Positions 25,647 through 35,542 of a DNA stretch of 64,000 nt are shown in pieces. Both the position numbers and the translations under genes were made by a program. The stretch spans positions 62,001 to 126,000 of the forward strand of contig NZ_SMBO01000002.1 of the NCBI RefSeq assembly GCF_004342985.1, read 5' to 3'. This DNA is from Novosphingobium sp. PhB57 (GTDB lineage: Bacteria > Pseudomonadota > Alphaproteobacteria > Sphingomonadales > Sphingomonadaceae). The notes beneath the pieces are model-generated. The model made no database searches, had not been told where the DNA came from, and worked only from the letters and a program-made list of their open reading frames with translations. Position 1 is the first letter of the stretch. Each line of letters starts with the position of its first letter.

Positions 25647-27992
25647 TTGCGTATAACGACGAATGTCTATCCCAAGGAGCAAAGGCGCGACGCCTGGCGT
25701 TTTGCGCTCAAGCGGCTTTCGCTGACGCTGGACGAGGCGGACGACGCCACCCTCTACGGCGAACTGATCCAGTTTCGCGCCAGCACCGGCATCGACTTCA
25801 TCCGCGTCACCGGCACGCCCCAATCCTGGACCATCGACTTTCGCGATCGCCCTGCCACTTATTGGCTGGCCCTGGTGCTGGACGGCACCGCCACCGTGCG
25901 CGATTCCGAGCAGGAACTGCGCCTTTCCGACGGCGAGATGATCTGCGGCCGGGGCGACAGCCCGGTACACCTGTCGTTCTCGGGCGACAATCGCAGCCTG
26001 ATCGTGCAGGTGCCGCACAGCGAACTCAGCGCCCGGCTTAAGACCCCGATCAGCGGCCCGCCGCGCAAGATCGCAACGGAAAGCGGCACGGCGCGGGTGT
26101 TCTCGGGCATGTTGCGCTCGCTGGCGGACACGATCTCGGACATCACCACCGACCAGGCCCGACCGATCGAGCTGGCCTTTCCCGAATTCCTCGTCACCAG
26201 CCTGCTCGACAACGCCCCCGCCAAGGCCATGGGCGGCGCCGCGGGCATGCGCGCTGCGTTGCTGGAGCGGATCTTCCAGACCATCGAGATTCGCCTCTCC
26301 GACCCCGAGCTGAGCTATCAGCAGGTCGCCGCCGAGCACGGGATTTCGCCGCGCTATCTCCAGAAGCTGTTCGAATCGATCAACGACAGCTTCGGGCACT
26401 ATGTGAAAGTGCGCAGGCTCGAACGCTGCCGGCTCGACTTGCGCAGCCCGCTGCACGTCCAGAAGTCGATTTCGGACATCCTGTTCGAATGGGGTTTCAA
26501 CGACAGCGCCTCGTTCTCCCGCGCTTTCCGCGAGCAGTACGGCATTTCGCCCCGCGAATACCGCAAGGCGCCGCCGCAGGAGCAGGAGGCGGTCGAGCTG
26601 CTGCGCCGCGGTCGCCCCGGCCGCAAGGAGCGGGCCGCGCGGGTCGAGACCATGGAGAGCGAGCCGGAACTGACGGGTGAGGGCGAGGAGGCCGCCGGGC
26701 TGGCGGAAGCGCCGATGGGGCCGGCGCTGCTGGGCGATACCGGCATTTCGCGCCACCATCACTTGCCCGCCACGCCCGAGACCATTCACTGGGGCTATCT
26801 CAGCAAGGACCTGAAACCCGCCCTGCACATCCGCTCGGGCGATTTCGTGACGATCGAGGCCCTGACTCACCATGCCAACGACGATCATGAGCGCATGGTG
26901 GAGGGGGATCCGGGGGTAGAGAGCGTCTACCGCTGGGACGAGACCGGCAAGGCGGTGGACCGGCGCGGGGCAGGGCCGATGGATGCCAGCGCGGTCGGCC
27001 GCGGTCCGGGCGAGGGCTTCGGCGTGCACATCTGCACCGGGCCGATCCACATCGAGGAAGCCATGCCCGGCGATCTCGTCGAAGTGCGGATACTGGACCT
27101 CAAGCCCCGCCCCAGCGGCAATCCGCGCTTTGCCGGCAAATGCTTCGGCTCCAACGCGGCCACTTATTGGGGCTTCCACTATAACGACCTGCTGACCGAG
27201 CCGAAGATGCGCGAGGTCGTGACGATCTACGAAGTGGAAGCCGCAGGAGGCCGCCTGCCGACCGCGCACGCGGTCTACTCCTATCGCTGGACGCCGCAGG
27301 TGGACCCCTCGGGCGTGACTCATGCGCGCTATGACTATCCTGGAGTCCCGGTCGATCCCGCCTCCATCGAGCGCAATTACGACGTTCTGCGCAATGTCGA
27401 GATTCCGATCCGCCCGCATTTCGGCGTGATCGCGGTGGCGCCTGCTTATAACGGCCTCGTCGATTCGGTGCCTCCGGCCAGTTTCGGCGGCAATCTCGAC
27501 AATTGGCGGACCGGGCCGGGCGCGCGGGTGTTCCTGCCCGTGCAGGTGCCCGGTGCGCTGCTGTCCCTGGGTGATCCCCATGCGTCGCAGGGGGACAGCG
27601 AGCTGTGCGGCACGGCCATCGAATGCTCGATGACCGGGCTTGTCCAGGTGATCCATCACAAGGCGGCGGGGCTGATGGAGCAGCTCAGGGATGTCGACTA
27701 TCCGCTGATCGAGACAGAGACCGAGTGGGTGGTGATGGGCTTCAGCCACCCGAACTACCTGAAGGAACTGGGCGACGATGCGCAGAGCGAGGTCTACAAG
27801 CAATCCTCGATCGACGCCGCCATGCGCGATGCCTTCCGCAAGGCCCGCCGTTTCCTGATGACGGCCAAGCAGCTGACCGAGGACGAGGCGATCTCGCTGT
27901 TGTCGGTCGGCGTGGACTTCGGGGTGTCGCAGATCGTCAATGGCAACTACGGCGTTCACGCGGTGATCCGCAAGGCGCTGTTCACCAGCTAA
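25647..27992 (+). CDS. AraC/XylS regulator fused to acetamidase/formamidase
   Basis: One uninterrupted frame encodes both a regulator and an enzyme, 781 residues in all. Residues 1-195 are a cupin-like AraC ligand domain (WTIDFRDRPATYWLALVLDGTA). About 200-310 hold the two-HTH AraC/XylS module (SYQQVAAEHGISPRYLQKLF and SISDILFEWGFNDSASFSRAF, ending YGISPREYRK). A Glu/Arg/Ala-rich linker of about 55 residues follows. Residues about 365-775 are a full FmdA/AmdA amidase with the metal/active-site motif GDPHASQGDSELCGTAIE and FAGKCFGSNAATYWGFHYND. The TTG at 25647 is preferred because AGGTGG lies 7 bp upstream; an in-frame ATG at 25503 is possible. It may sense an amide with its catalytic domain and control the upstream cluster. 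Function is inferred. Confidence 0.85.
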   Translation: MRITTNVYPKEQRRDAWRFALKRLSLTLDEADDATLYGELIQFRASTGIDFIRVTGTPQSWTIDFRDRPATYWLALVLDGTATVRDSEQELRLSDGEMICGRGDSPVHLSFSGDNRSLIVQVPHSELSARLKTPISGPPRKIATESGTARVFSGMLRSLADTISDITTDQARPIELAFPEFLVTSLLDNAPAKAMGGAAGMRAALLERIFQTIEIRLSDPELSYQQVAAEHGISPRYLQKLFESINDSFGHYVKVRRLERCRLDLRSPLHVQKSISDILFEWGFNDSASFSRAFREQYGISPREYRKAPPQEQEAVELLRRGRPGRKERAARVETMESEPELTGEGEEAAGLAEAPMGPALLGDTGISRHHHLPATPETIHWGYLSKDLKPALHIRSGDFVTIEALTHHANDDHERMVEGDPGVESVYRWDETGKAVDRRGAGPMDASAVGRGPGEGFGVHICTGPIHIEEAMPGDLVEVRILDLKPRPSGNPRFAGKCFGSNAATYWGFHYNDLLTEPKMREVVTIYEVEAAGGRLPTAHAVYSYRWTPQVDPSGVTHARYDYPGVPVDPASIERNYDVLRNVEIPIRPHFGVIAVAPAYNGLVDSVPPASFGGNLDNWRTGPGARVFLPVQVPGALLSLGDPHASQGDSELCGTAIECSMTGLVQVIHHKAAGLMEQLRDVDYPLIETETEWVVMGFSHPNYLKELGDDAQSEVYKQSSIDAAMRDAFRKARRFLMTAKQLTEDEAISLLSVGVDFGVSQIVNGNYGVHAVIRKALFTS

Positions 27993-28294
27993 GGCCCCTG
28001 TACCGCGCTATCGGCGCGGGGCCGGGGCCGCGGTCGGGACCGGGGAAGAGGCAGTAAAGCAATTATCTTGCGTTTTCCCGAAACATGCACTAAATGCACC
28101 CCGACAACCGGCGCGTAGGGTTCTTCCCTGCCGCAATCCGTGAGCAGCGTGAGGTCCCGATGCGGACCGGCCCGGACGAGCGGTTGTCCCTTTGAACCAG
28201 CTTCCTTCTTCACGCAGGGTCGCCCGTAACGACACCTTGCTGTGTGCGCGGGCCAAGTACCTTCCGCGTGCCCCGCACCTTGTGAAAGTGACAC
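27993..28294. other. Intergenic leader before the DEAD-box helicase gene
   Basis: This 302-bp gap holds no gene that I can support. A GC-rich hairpin begins at the stop of the fusion gene (GGCCCC near 27992 pairing with GGGGCC near 28019, with inner GCGC arms), without a T run. The rest is probably the promoter and long 5' leader of the helicase gene, as is common for cold-induced helicases. Confidence 0.45.
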
Positions 28295-29857
28295 ATGTCC
28301 TATTTTTCCGAACTTGGTCTGGCCGAGCCGATCCTCCGTGCGCTCGCGGCCAAGGGCTACACCGATCCTTCGCCGATTCAGCGCCAGGCCATTCCCGCGC
28401 TTCTCGAAGGTCGTGACATCCTCGGCATCGCGCAGACCGGCACCGGCAAGACCGCCGCGTTCTCGCTGCCTTCGCTGCACCGCCTGGCGAACGACCCCAA
28501 GCCGCGCACCAATGCCGGCTGCCGCATGCTCGTGCTCTCGCCGACCCGCGAACTCGCGGCCCAGATCGCCGAGAACATGCGCGGTTATGCCAAGTTCCTG
28601 AACCTCTCGGTCCAGTGCATCTTCGGCGGCGTGCCTGCCGGCAAGCAGGCACGTGCGCTCGAGCGCGGCACCGACATTCTCGTCGCCACCCCCGGCCGCC
28701 TGCTCGACCTGATCGACAGCCGCGCCCTGACGCTGCGCCATGTCGAGATCTTCGTGCTCGACGAAGCCGACCAGATGATGGACCTCGGCTTCATCGTTCC
28801 GCTGAAGCGGGTCGCGAACCTTCTGCCCAAGCAGCGCCAGAGCCTGTTCTTCTCGGCCACCATGCCGCAGGCGATCGCCGAACTGGGCAAGCAGTTCATC
28901 AACAACCCGGTGAAGGTCGAAGTCGCCCCGCAGTCGACCACGGCCGAGCGCGTCGAGCAGTATGCCACCTTCATCAACCAGGCCGAAAAGCAGGCGCTGC
29001 TGACCATCAGCCTGCGTGACGGCCTGGCCGAAGACGCTGCCGAGAAGGCCGAGCACGGCGCGATCGACCGCGCACTGGTCTTCACCCGCACCAAGCACGG
29101 CGCCGACCGCGTGGTCCGCCATCTCGTCGCGGCCGGCATTCCTGCCGCTGCGATCCATGGTAACAAGAGCCAGGCCCAGCGCACCGCCGCGCTCGGCGGC
29201 TTCCGCCAGGGCACCGTGCGCGTGCTCGTGGCCACTGACATCGCCGCCCGCGGCATCGACGTCAGCGGCGTGAGCCACGTCTACAACTTCGAAATCCCGA
29301 ACGTTGCCGAACAGTACGTCCACCGCATCGGCCGCACCGCGCGCGCCGGCGCCGATGGCGTTGCGATCAGCTACGTCGCGCCGGACGAGAAGCCCTATAT
29401 CCGCGACATCGAGAAGCTGACCCGCGTCAAGCTGGCCGCTCTCAGCCTGCCCGAGGACTTCCAGAAGCAGGCTGCGCGCCTTCCCGCGCCCTCGCGCCAG
29501 GCTCCGGCCGCGCCGCAGGGCAACGGTCGTGGTCGTCCGGGCGAAGGCCGCCGCGACGGTGGCCGTGGTGGCAACCGCAGCCAGCAGCCGCGCGGTGACC
29601 GCCGCGACCGTCCGCATGGTGATCGTCCGCATGGTGATCGTCCGCATGGTGACCGCCCCCAGGGCGACCGTCCCCAGGGCGAACGTACCGAGCGCCGCGG
29701 TGACGAGCGTCGCCGCGACGATCGTCCGCGCAGCGATGCACCGCGTGGCGATCGCCGCGAGCATGGTGGCGAGGAAGGCGAGCGCAAGCGCAGCTTCCGT
29801 CCGCGTGGCGGCAAAACCGTCGGCACGCACAAGGGTGCCGTCCGCCGCGCCAGCTGA
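28295..29857 (+). CDS. DEAD-box ATP-dependent RNA helicase (RhlE-like)
   Basis: This 520-residue helicase has the complete DEAD-box set: the Q motif (YTDPSPIQRQAIP), AQTGTGKT, PTRELAAQI, TPGRLLD, VLDEADQMMD, SATMP, and in the second domain ATDIAARGIDV and HRIGRTARAG. The last 140 residues are a basic Arg/Gly/Asp-rich tail with five 15-bp DNA repeats, likely an unstructured RNA-binding arm. It should unwind short RNA duplexes in ribosome assembly or mRNA decay. Two stacked terminators follow. Confidence 0.95.
   Translation: MSYFSELGLAEPILRALAAKGYTDPSPIQRQAIPALLEGRDILGIAQTGTGKTAAFSLPSLHRLANDPKPRTNAGCRMLVLSPTRELAAQIAENMRGYAKFLNLSVQCIFGGVPAGKQARALERGTDILVATPGRLLDLIDSRALTLRHVEIFVLDEADQMMDLGFIVPLKRVANLLPKQRQSLFFSATMPQAIAELGKQFINNPVKVEVAPQSTTAERVEQYATFINQAEKQALLTISLRDGLAEDAAEKAEHGAIDRALVFTRTKHGADRVVRHLVAAGIPAAAIHGNKSQAQRTAALGGFRQGTVRVLVATDIAARGIDVSGVSHVYNFEIPNVAEQYVHRIGRTARAGADGVAISYVAPDEKPYIRDIEKLTRVKLAALSLPEDFQKQAARLPAPSRQAPAAPQGNGRGRPGEGRRDGGRGGNRSQQPRGDRRDRPHGDRPHGDRPHGDRPQGDRPQGERTERRGDERRRDDRPRSDAPRGDRREHGGEEGERKRSFRPRGGKTVGTHKGAVRRAS
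29606..29680 (+). repeat. Five 15-bp tandem repeats within the helicase tail
   Basis: Units of 15 bp encode Asp-Arg-Pro-His-Gly (three copies) and Asp-Arg-Pro-Gln-Gly (two copies). The first three differ at one base (GACCGTCCGCATGGT, then GATCGTCCGCATGGT twice). The repeat keeps frame when copy number changes, so tail length may vary between strains. Confidence 0.9.
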
Positions 29858-29869
29858 TCCGCGAATGAA

Positions 29870-29909
29870 AAAGGCCGGCCCCCATGCGATGACATGGGGG
29901 CCGGCCTTT
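29870..29909. terminator. Terminator hairpin 1 between convergent genes
   Basis: A 17-bp perfect stem (AAAGGCCGGCCCCCATG with CATGGGGGCCGGCCTTT, loop CGATGA) is flanked by A and T stretches. It follows the helicase gene by 12 bp. Confidence 0.92.
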
Positions 29910-29919
29910 CAATTCATCG

Positions 29920-29954
29920 AAAAGGGCCCCCTGCCTTTGGCACGGGGCCCTTTT
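29920..29954. terminator. Terminator hairpin 2 between convergent genes
   Basis: AAAAGGGCCCC pairs with GGGGCCCTTTT, and inside it TGCC pairs with GGCA around TTT. The A and T runs make it work in either direction; it ends 3 bp before the stop of the leftward CNNM/CorC gene. Confidence 0.88.
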
Positions 29955-29956
29955 CC

Positions 29957-31291
29957 TTATGCCTCTCCGGCAATTCCATCGGCGCCGCCATCTTCGTCGA
30001 TGCGGGAGACGAGTATCTTGTCGATCTTCAGGCCGTCCATGTCGACGACCTCGAAGCGCCAGCCGCGGTCGGCGAAGAACTCGCCCTCGCGCGGGACTTT
30101 CTTGAGCGCGGCCAGGATGTAGCCGGCGGCGGTCGCATATTCGCGGTCGTCGGGCAGGGTCATGGCCAGGCGGTCGGCCAGGGCGTCGGCCGGCATCGCG
30201 CCGGAAACGAGCAACGAACCGTCCTCGCGCTCCACGACCATCGGCTCGTCGCCCTCGTCCTGGTGGCCCACGAATGTACCGGCGAGCGCGGCCAGCATGT
30301 CGGAGGTGGTGACCAGGCCTTCGAGATGGCCGTATTCGTCATGGACCACCGCCATCGTCACTTCCGCCAGCTGCAGCTTGCGCAGGGCGTCCATGGCGTC
30401 GAGCTGGTCCGGAATCACCTCGGCCTTTTTCATCATCGCGGCAATCGCGACCGGGCGCCCCTCGACGAGCGCGGCCAGGGCCTCGCGCACCTTGAGGATA
30501 CCCACGATATTGTCGGGCGATCCTTCCTCGGCCACCGGCAGCATCGAATGCGGCGAGGATTCGATCTTGGCGCGCAGCGCTTCCTCGCTGGCGTTGACGT
30601 CGATCCAGTCGATCTGGTTGCGCGGCGTCATCAGTTCGCGAACCGGCCGTTCGGCCAGGCGCATGACGCCGGTCATCATCGCGCGCTCTTCCTCCTCGAT
30701 CACGCCCGAACGGGTCGCTTCGGCGAAGATCATCTGGAGTTCCTCGGCGGTGAGCTGTTCCTGGCCGCCGCCGCGGATGGAGAAGAGGCGCAGGATCAGG
30801 CCCGAGGACTTGTCCAGCAGCCACACGAAGGGCGCCATGATCCGGGCCAGCCAGGCCATGGGCCGGGCCATGACGATGGCGACCGGCTCGGCCATGCGCA
30901 GCGCCAGCTGCTTGGGCACCAGTTCGCCCACGACGAGGCTGGCGAACGTGGTGGCGATGATGACCAGGGTGAAGCCGGCTTCGCCCGCGAAGCGCGCCGG
31001 AACGCCCATCGCGGCAAGCCGTTCGCCCACCGGACCGCCCAGGCTGGCACCCGAATAGGCGCCGGCGATGATGCCGATCAGGGTGATGCCGATCTGAACG
31101 GTGCTGAGGAACTTGCCGGGGTCCGCCGCCAGTTCGAGCGCGGTGCGCGCGGCGCCGCTGCCCTTGTCGGCGGAGACTTTCAGCCGCGCGGAGCGTGCGG
31201 ACACGATGGCCAGCTCGGACATGGAAAACAGGCCGTTGAGCAGGATCAGGCCGGCGATGATGAGGAGGTCGGTCCAGGGAAATGGTGTCAC
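29957..31291 (-). CDS. CNNM/CorC-type transmembrane protein (hemolysin family)
   Basis: This 444-residue protein has an N-terminal DUF21/CNNM membrane domain (about residues 1-195, four hydrophobic segments, with NGLFSMSELAIVSARSARL), a CBS pair (MTPRNQIDWIDVNASEE and VGILKVREALAALVEG) and a C-terminal CorC_HlyC domain (YGHLEGLVTTSDMLAALAG, ending in the transporter-associated fold). Such proteins affect magnesium or cobalt transport; the hemolysin name is historical. It converges on the helicase gene and has its own promoter region upstream. Confidence 0.92.
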   Translation of the reverse strand: MTPFPWTDLLIIAGLILLNGLFSMSELAIVSARSARLKVSADKGSGAARTALELAADPGKFLSTVQIGITLIGIIAGAYSGASLGGPVGERLAAMGVPARFAGEAGFTLVIIATTFASLVVGELVPKQLALRMAEPVAIVMARPMAWLARIMAPFVWLLDKSSGLILRLFSIRGGGQEQLTAEELQMIFAEATRSGVIEEEERAMMTGVMRLAERPVRELMTPRNQIDWIDVNASEEALRAKIESSPHSMLPVAEEGSPDNIVGILKVREALAALVEGRPVAIAAMMKKAEVIPDQLDAMDALRKLQLAEVTMAVVHDEYGHLEGLVTTSDMLAALAGTFVGHQDEGDEPMVVEREDGSLLVSGAMPADALADRLAMTLPDDREYATAAGYILAALKKVPREGEFFADRGWRFEVVDMDGLKIDKILVSRIDEDGGADGIAGEA

Positions 31292-31449
31292 AGTACCTCA
31301 GCGCTAGCAGAAATCGCCGCAAGTGCGAAGCGCGTGTTGCGCTTGGACATAATCGTCACGGGCGGGAAACACCGCTTGGACAGAAACGATGGAACCGACG
31401 CGGGCGGGAACCCAAGCGGACAGTGATCGTTTCGCCGGGATCAGCCATC

Positions 31450-31472
31450 TGTTATTCATGTGCACTATAACA
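31450..31472 (+). promoter_or_regulatory. Probable promoter/operator of the OmpA lipoprotein gene
   Basis: A dyad TGTTAT-N11-ATAACA spans 31450-31472 and includes TATAAC (31466-31471), a good -10 hexamer about 40 bp before the start codon. A strong AGGAGG ribosome-binding site precedes the ATG. Confidence 0.45.
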
Positions 31473-31512
31473 CAGACGTGCCTGGAAGTGTTTCTGAACA
31501 GGAGGGAAGACC

Positions 31513-32187
31513 ATGAAGAAATCACGCCTGATGACCTCCGCCCTTGCCGCGCTTTCGCTTGTCGCGGTTTCGGCTTGCGTCACCGATCCGAACACGGGTG
31601 AGAAGAAGGTGTCGCGCACGGCCATCGGCGGCGCTGGCGGCGCCGGCCTCGGCTACCTCCTGGGCAGCGTGATCGGCGGCAAGACCGCCCGCATCGTCGG
31701 TGCCGGCATCGGCGGCGTGGCCGGCGGTGTCGTCGGCTACCAGATGGACAAGCAGATCAAGGAACTGAAGGAAGACACCGCCGGTTCGGGCATCGACGTC
31801 ACCCAGGAGGGAGACGGCATCCTGGTGAACCTGCCGGACGTGACTTTCGCGGTCAATTCCACCGAGATCAGCCCCTCGTTCCAGGCCGCGCTCGACAACG
31901 TGGCGCAGAGCATGACGAAGTATCCGGACAGCCTGATCGACGTTTACGGCCACACCGATTCGACCGGGTCCGACACCTACAACCTCGATTTGTCCAAGCG
32001 CCGCGCCGATTCGGTGGCACGCTACCTGATCATGCGCCGCGTGGCCTCTTCGCGCATCCAGACCCAGGGCATGGGCAAGAACTACCCCGTGGCGGACAAC
32101 ACCACCCCGGAAGGACGCGCCAAGAATCGCCGCGTCGAAATCAAGATCACGCCGGTCACGCAGGACGAAGCTGCCGCCGCGCACTGA
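31513..32187 (+). CDS. OmpA-family peptidoglycan-associated lipoprotein
   Basis: This 224-residue lipoprotein has a signal sequence with lipobox VSAC (lipidated Cys at about residue 22). A glycine-zipper segment at about residues 38-75 (AIGGAGGAGLGYLLGSVIGG, then GAGIGGVAGGVVGY) should insert in a membrane. The C-terminal OmpA domain (about residues 105-215) has DVYGHTDSTGSDTYNLDLSKRRADSV and NRRVEIKI, which bind diaminopimelate in peptidoglycan. It should tether the outer membrane to the wall. It is transcribed alone and followed by a terminator. Confidence 0.93.
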   Translation: MKKSRLMTSALAALSLVAVSACVTDPNTGEKKVSRTAIGGAGGAGLGYLLGSVIGGKTARIVGAGIGGVAGGVVGYQMDKQIKELKEDTAGSGIDVTQEGDGILVNLPDVTFAVNSTEISPSFQAALDNVAQSMTKYPDSLIDVYGHTDSTGSDTYNLDLSKRRADSVARYLIMRRVASSRIQTQGMGKNYPVADNTTPEGRAKNRRVEIKITPVTQDEAAAAH

Positions 32188-32217
32188 TAAGGGATTTCCG
32201 CGAAAGCGGGATCGGGG

Positions 32218-32249
32218 AAGGGGTCGGCCGCAAGGTCCGGCCCCTTTTT
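32218..32249 (+). terminator. Terminator after the OmpA lipoprotein gene
   Basis: AAGGGGTCGG pairs with CCGGCCCCTT (one G-T pair), followed by a run of T. It lies 30 bp after the stop codon. Confidence 0.8.
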
Positions 32250-32286
32250 ACATGCGGGCGCCCGGCACCGGCTCCGGCCTGAAAGA

Positions 32287-33081
32287 CTACGCCGAGTAGC
32301 GACGCGCGCGGTCGGCCAGCCGCTCCACCGCCGCCTCGTGAATCGCCGGAGAGCTTACCATCACCCCGAAAGCGCGAGGGTCGTGCTTGTTGTAGTTGAG
32401 CGGCTTGCCGAAAGCGTCAGTGACGGAGGCCCCCGCTTCGCGCGCGATCAGCCCGGCGGCGGCGATGTCCCATTCGTAGCCCCATCGCAGGGTCGTCAGG
32501 AGATCCGCCTCGTCGGCCGCGACCATGGCCATGCGCAGGGCGATGGAGTTCGGCTGGTCCACCAGGACGAGATCGGCATCCTCCGGTGCCAGCTTCTTTG
32601 CCGGAACCCGCGCACCGGCCAGGGCTGCGCGGTGGCTGGCCCGCAGGCGTTCGCCGTTTCGCCAGCTTCCCTTGCCGGCCTCGCCGTACCAGAACTCGCC
32701 CCCGGCCTCGCGCGCCCGGGCCGGTGCATGGAGCAAGCCGATCAGCGGGCGCCGCGTATTGACCAGCGCCACGGACACCGCCCAACCGGTGCGACCGGCG
32801 ATGAAATCGCGGGTCCCGTCGATCGGGTCCACCAGCCAGACAAGCTCGTGCCCCTGTCGTGCCGGCGAATCCACCGTCTCTTCCGAGAGCCACCCGGCCG
32901 AGGGCAGCAGGCCGGACAATTCCCGCTTGAGGAAGGAATCCACCTCGATGTCGGCGACGCTCACCGGGCTGCCGGGGGTTTTTTCCCAATGTTCCAGGAC
33001 GTGGCCGTCGCCGGGCCAGCCGGCCATGGCGATCCGGCCCGCTTCACGGACAATGGCTTCCAGTCTGTCGCGATCGATCAT
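32287..33081 (-). CDS. CysQ-like 3'(2'),5'-bisphosphate nucleotidase / inositol phosphatase family protein
   Basis: This 264-residue lithium-sensitive phosphatase-family protein carries the metal-binding motifs WLSEET and [13 protein letters not shown] and the C-terminal [19 protein letters not shown]. CysQ-type enzymes remove the 3'-phosphate from PAP formed during sulfate assimilation; inositol or other sugar phosphates are alternatives. I chose the ATG at 33081 ([18 protein letters not shown]) because the family begins there; a start at 33156 would add 25 unlike residues. It is divergent from sucC. Confidence 0.88.
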   Translation of the reverse strand: MIDRDRLEAIVREAGRIAMAGWPGDGHVLEHWEKTPGSPVSVADIEVDSFLKRELSGLLPSAGWLSEETVDSPARQGHELVWLVDPIDGTRDFIAGRTGWAVSVALVNTRRPLIGLLHAPARAREAGGEFWYGEAGKGSWRNGERLRASHRAALAGARVPAKKLAPEDADLVLVDQPNSIALRMAMVAADEADLLTTLRWGYEWDIAAAGLIAREAGASVTDAFGKPLNYNKHDPRAFGVMVSSPAIHEAAVERLADRARRYSA

Positions 33082-33260
33082 GCGCGAGTCGTTCTCGTTA
33101 TTCGGGCGATCTGAGTGCTCGCGCGATCCCATTGCGCAGGGAACGGGACTTTTCAAGCGCGCAGGGATGTGCTTATGCGGCCGGGATCAAGTTCGGGGTC
33201 CCTCCCGCGCTTTTGGACAACTCCTTTCCTCGGACACTCCAGCAGAAAGCGATTTCAGCG

Positions 33261-34475
<1,215 letters not shown>

Positions 34476-34524
34476 CAGGGCCCCGTTTCTTGGATCTTGC
34501 ACGATCCCGTGATGGATAATGCAG

Positions 34525-34555
34525 CGGCGGGGGTTTCCGGACCCCCGCCGTTTGC
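34525..34555 (+). terminator. Terminator after sucC
   Basis: CGGCGGGGGT (34525-34534) pairs with ACCCCCGCCG (34541-34550), loop TTCCGG, followed by TTTGCGTTTG. The T stretch is interrupted. It supports sucC as a single transcription unit. Confidence 0.78.
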
Positions 34556-34699
34556 GTTTGAAGCGCGCAGGAAGCCGGCCTTTTCGGCTTCATAGTAATT
34601 CTGGGCCTCCGATTTCTGCCGGGGCGATGCGCAATCTCGCGGATTTGCGATATGGCGCGCTTTGTAGCCCACGCTGGGCTCATCTCGCTGCGGCAGGTC

Positions 34700-34726
34700 T
34701 TGACGCTTACGTCAATTGCCTATTAG
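34700..34726 (+). promoter_or_regulatory. Candidate promoter with overlapping dyad upstream of etfBA
   Basis: TTGACG (34700-34705) makes a consensus-like -35 and TATTAG (34721-34726) a -10 at 15-bp spacing. The -35 is one arm of a perfect dyad TTGACG-CTTA-CGTCAA (34700-34715), so a regulator could block it. The rest of the 319-bp gap holds the sucC terminator and nothing else recognised. Confidence 0.45.
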
Positions 34727-34794
34727 GCGGGCCTTGAGTGGATTTAATCGAGCGGCTAAACACGCCGTGCCTGAAACTGAGAGGACCCGATCAG

Positions 34795-35541
34795 ATGAAG
34801 ATCCTCGTGCCCGTAAAGCGGGTGATCGACTATAACGTGAAGCCCCGCGTGAAGGCGGATGGCACGGGTGTTGACCTGGCCAACGTGAAGATGAGCATGA
34901 ACCCGTTCGACGAGATCGCGGTGGAAGAAGCCATCCGCATCAAGGAAGCGGGCAAGGCGGAAGAGATCGTCGCCGTCTCGGTCGGCCCGGCCAAGGCGCA
35001 GGATACGCTGCGCACCGCGCTCGCGATGGGCGCCGACCGCGCGATCCTGATCGAGACCGATACGGAAGTGGAGCCGCTGGCCGTCGCCAAGATCCTCAAG
35101 GCGATCGTCGCCGAAGAGAATCCCGGCCTCGTGATCCTGGGCAAGCAGGCGATCGACGACGATTCGAACCAGACCGGCCAGATGATCGCCGCGCTGCTGG
35201 GCCGCCCGCAGGGCACTTTCGCCAGCAAGGTCGAGATTGAGGGCGATCACGTTGCCGTGACCCGCGAAGTCGATGGCGGTCTGGAGACCGTGAAGCTGTC
35301 GCTGCCCGCGATCGTCACCACCGACCTGCGTCTCAACGAGCCGCGCTACGCTTCGCTGCCCAACATCATGAAGGCGAAGAAGAAGCCGCTCGATGTGAAG
35401 ACCGCCGCCGACTACGGCGTCGACATCGCCCCGCGCCTCAAGACCCTGAAGGTCTCGGAGCCGCCGGTGCGTGTCGCCGGCGTCAAGGTCGCCGATGTCG
35501 ACGCGCTGGTCACGAAGCTCAAGGAACTGGGAGTCGCCTAA
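34795..35541 (+). CDS. etfB: Electron transfer flavoprotein beta subunit
   Basis: This 248-residue subunit binds AMP and carries electrons from acyl-CoA and other dehydrogenases to ETF-ubiquinone oxidoreductase. It starts [29 protein letters not shown] and [16 protein letters not shown] are typical nucleotide-binding segments, and [29 protein letters not shown] carries the family signature that includes the recognition loop. The internal ATG at 34795 matches the family start. etfA begins 1 bp after its stop. Confidence 0.97.
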   Translation: MKILVPVKRVIDYNVKPRVKADGTGVDLANVKMSMNPFDEIAVEEAIRIKEAGKAEEIVAVSVGPAKAQDTLRTALAMGADRAILIETDTEVEPLAVAKILKAIVAEENPGLVILGKQAIDDDSNQTGQMIAALLGRPQGTFASKVEIEGDHVAVTREVDGGLETVKLSLPAIVTTDLRLNEPRYASLPNIMKAKKKPLDVKTAADYGVDIAPRLKTLKVSEPPVRVAGVKVADVDALVTKLKELGVA

Positions 35542-35542
35542 G

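Noticed and set aside
28653..28662. CACGTG core inside the helicase gene as another parS
   Set aside because: The flanks do not match the parS consensus.
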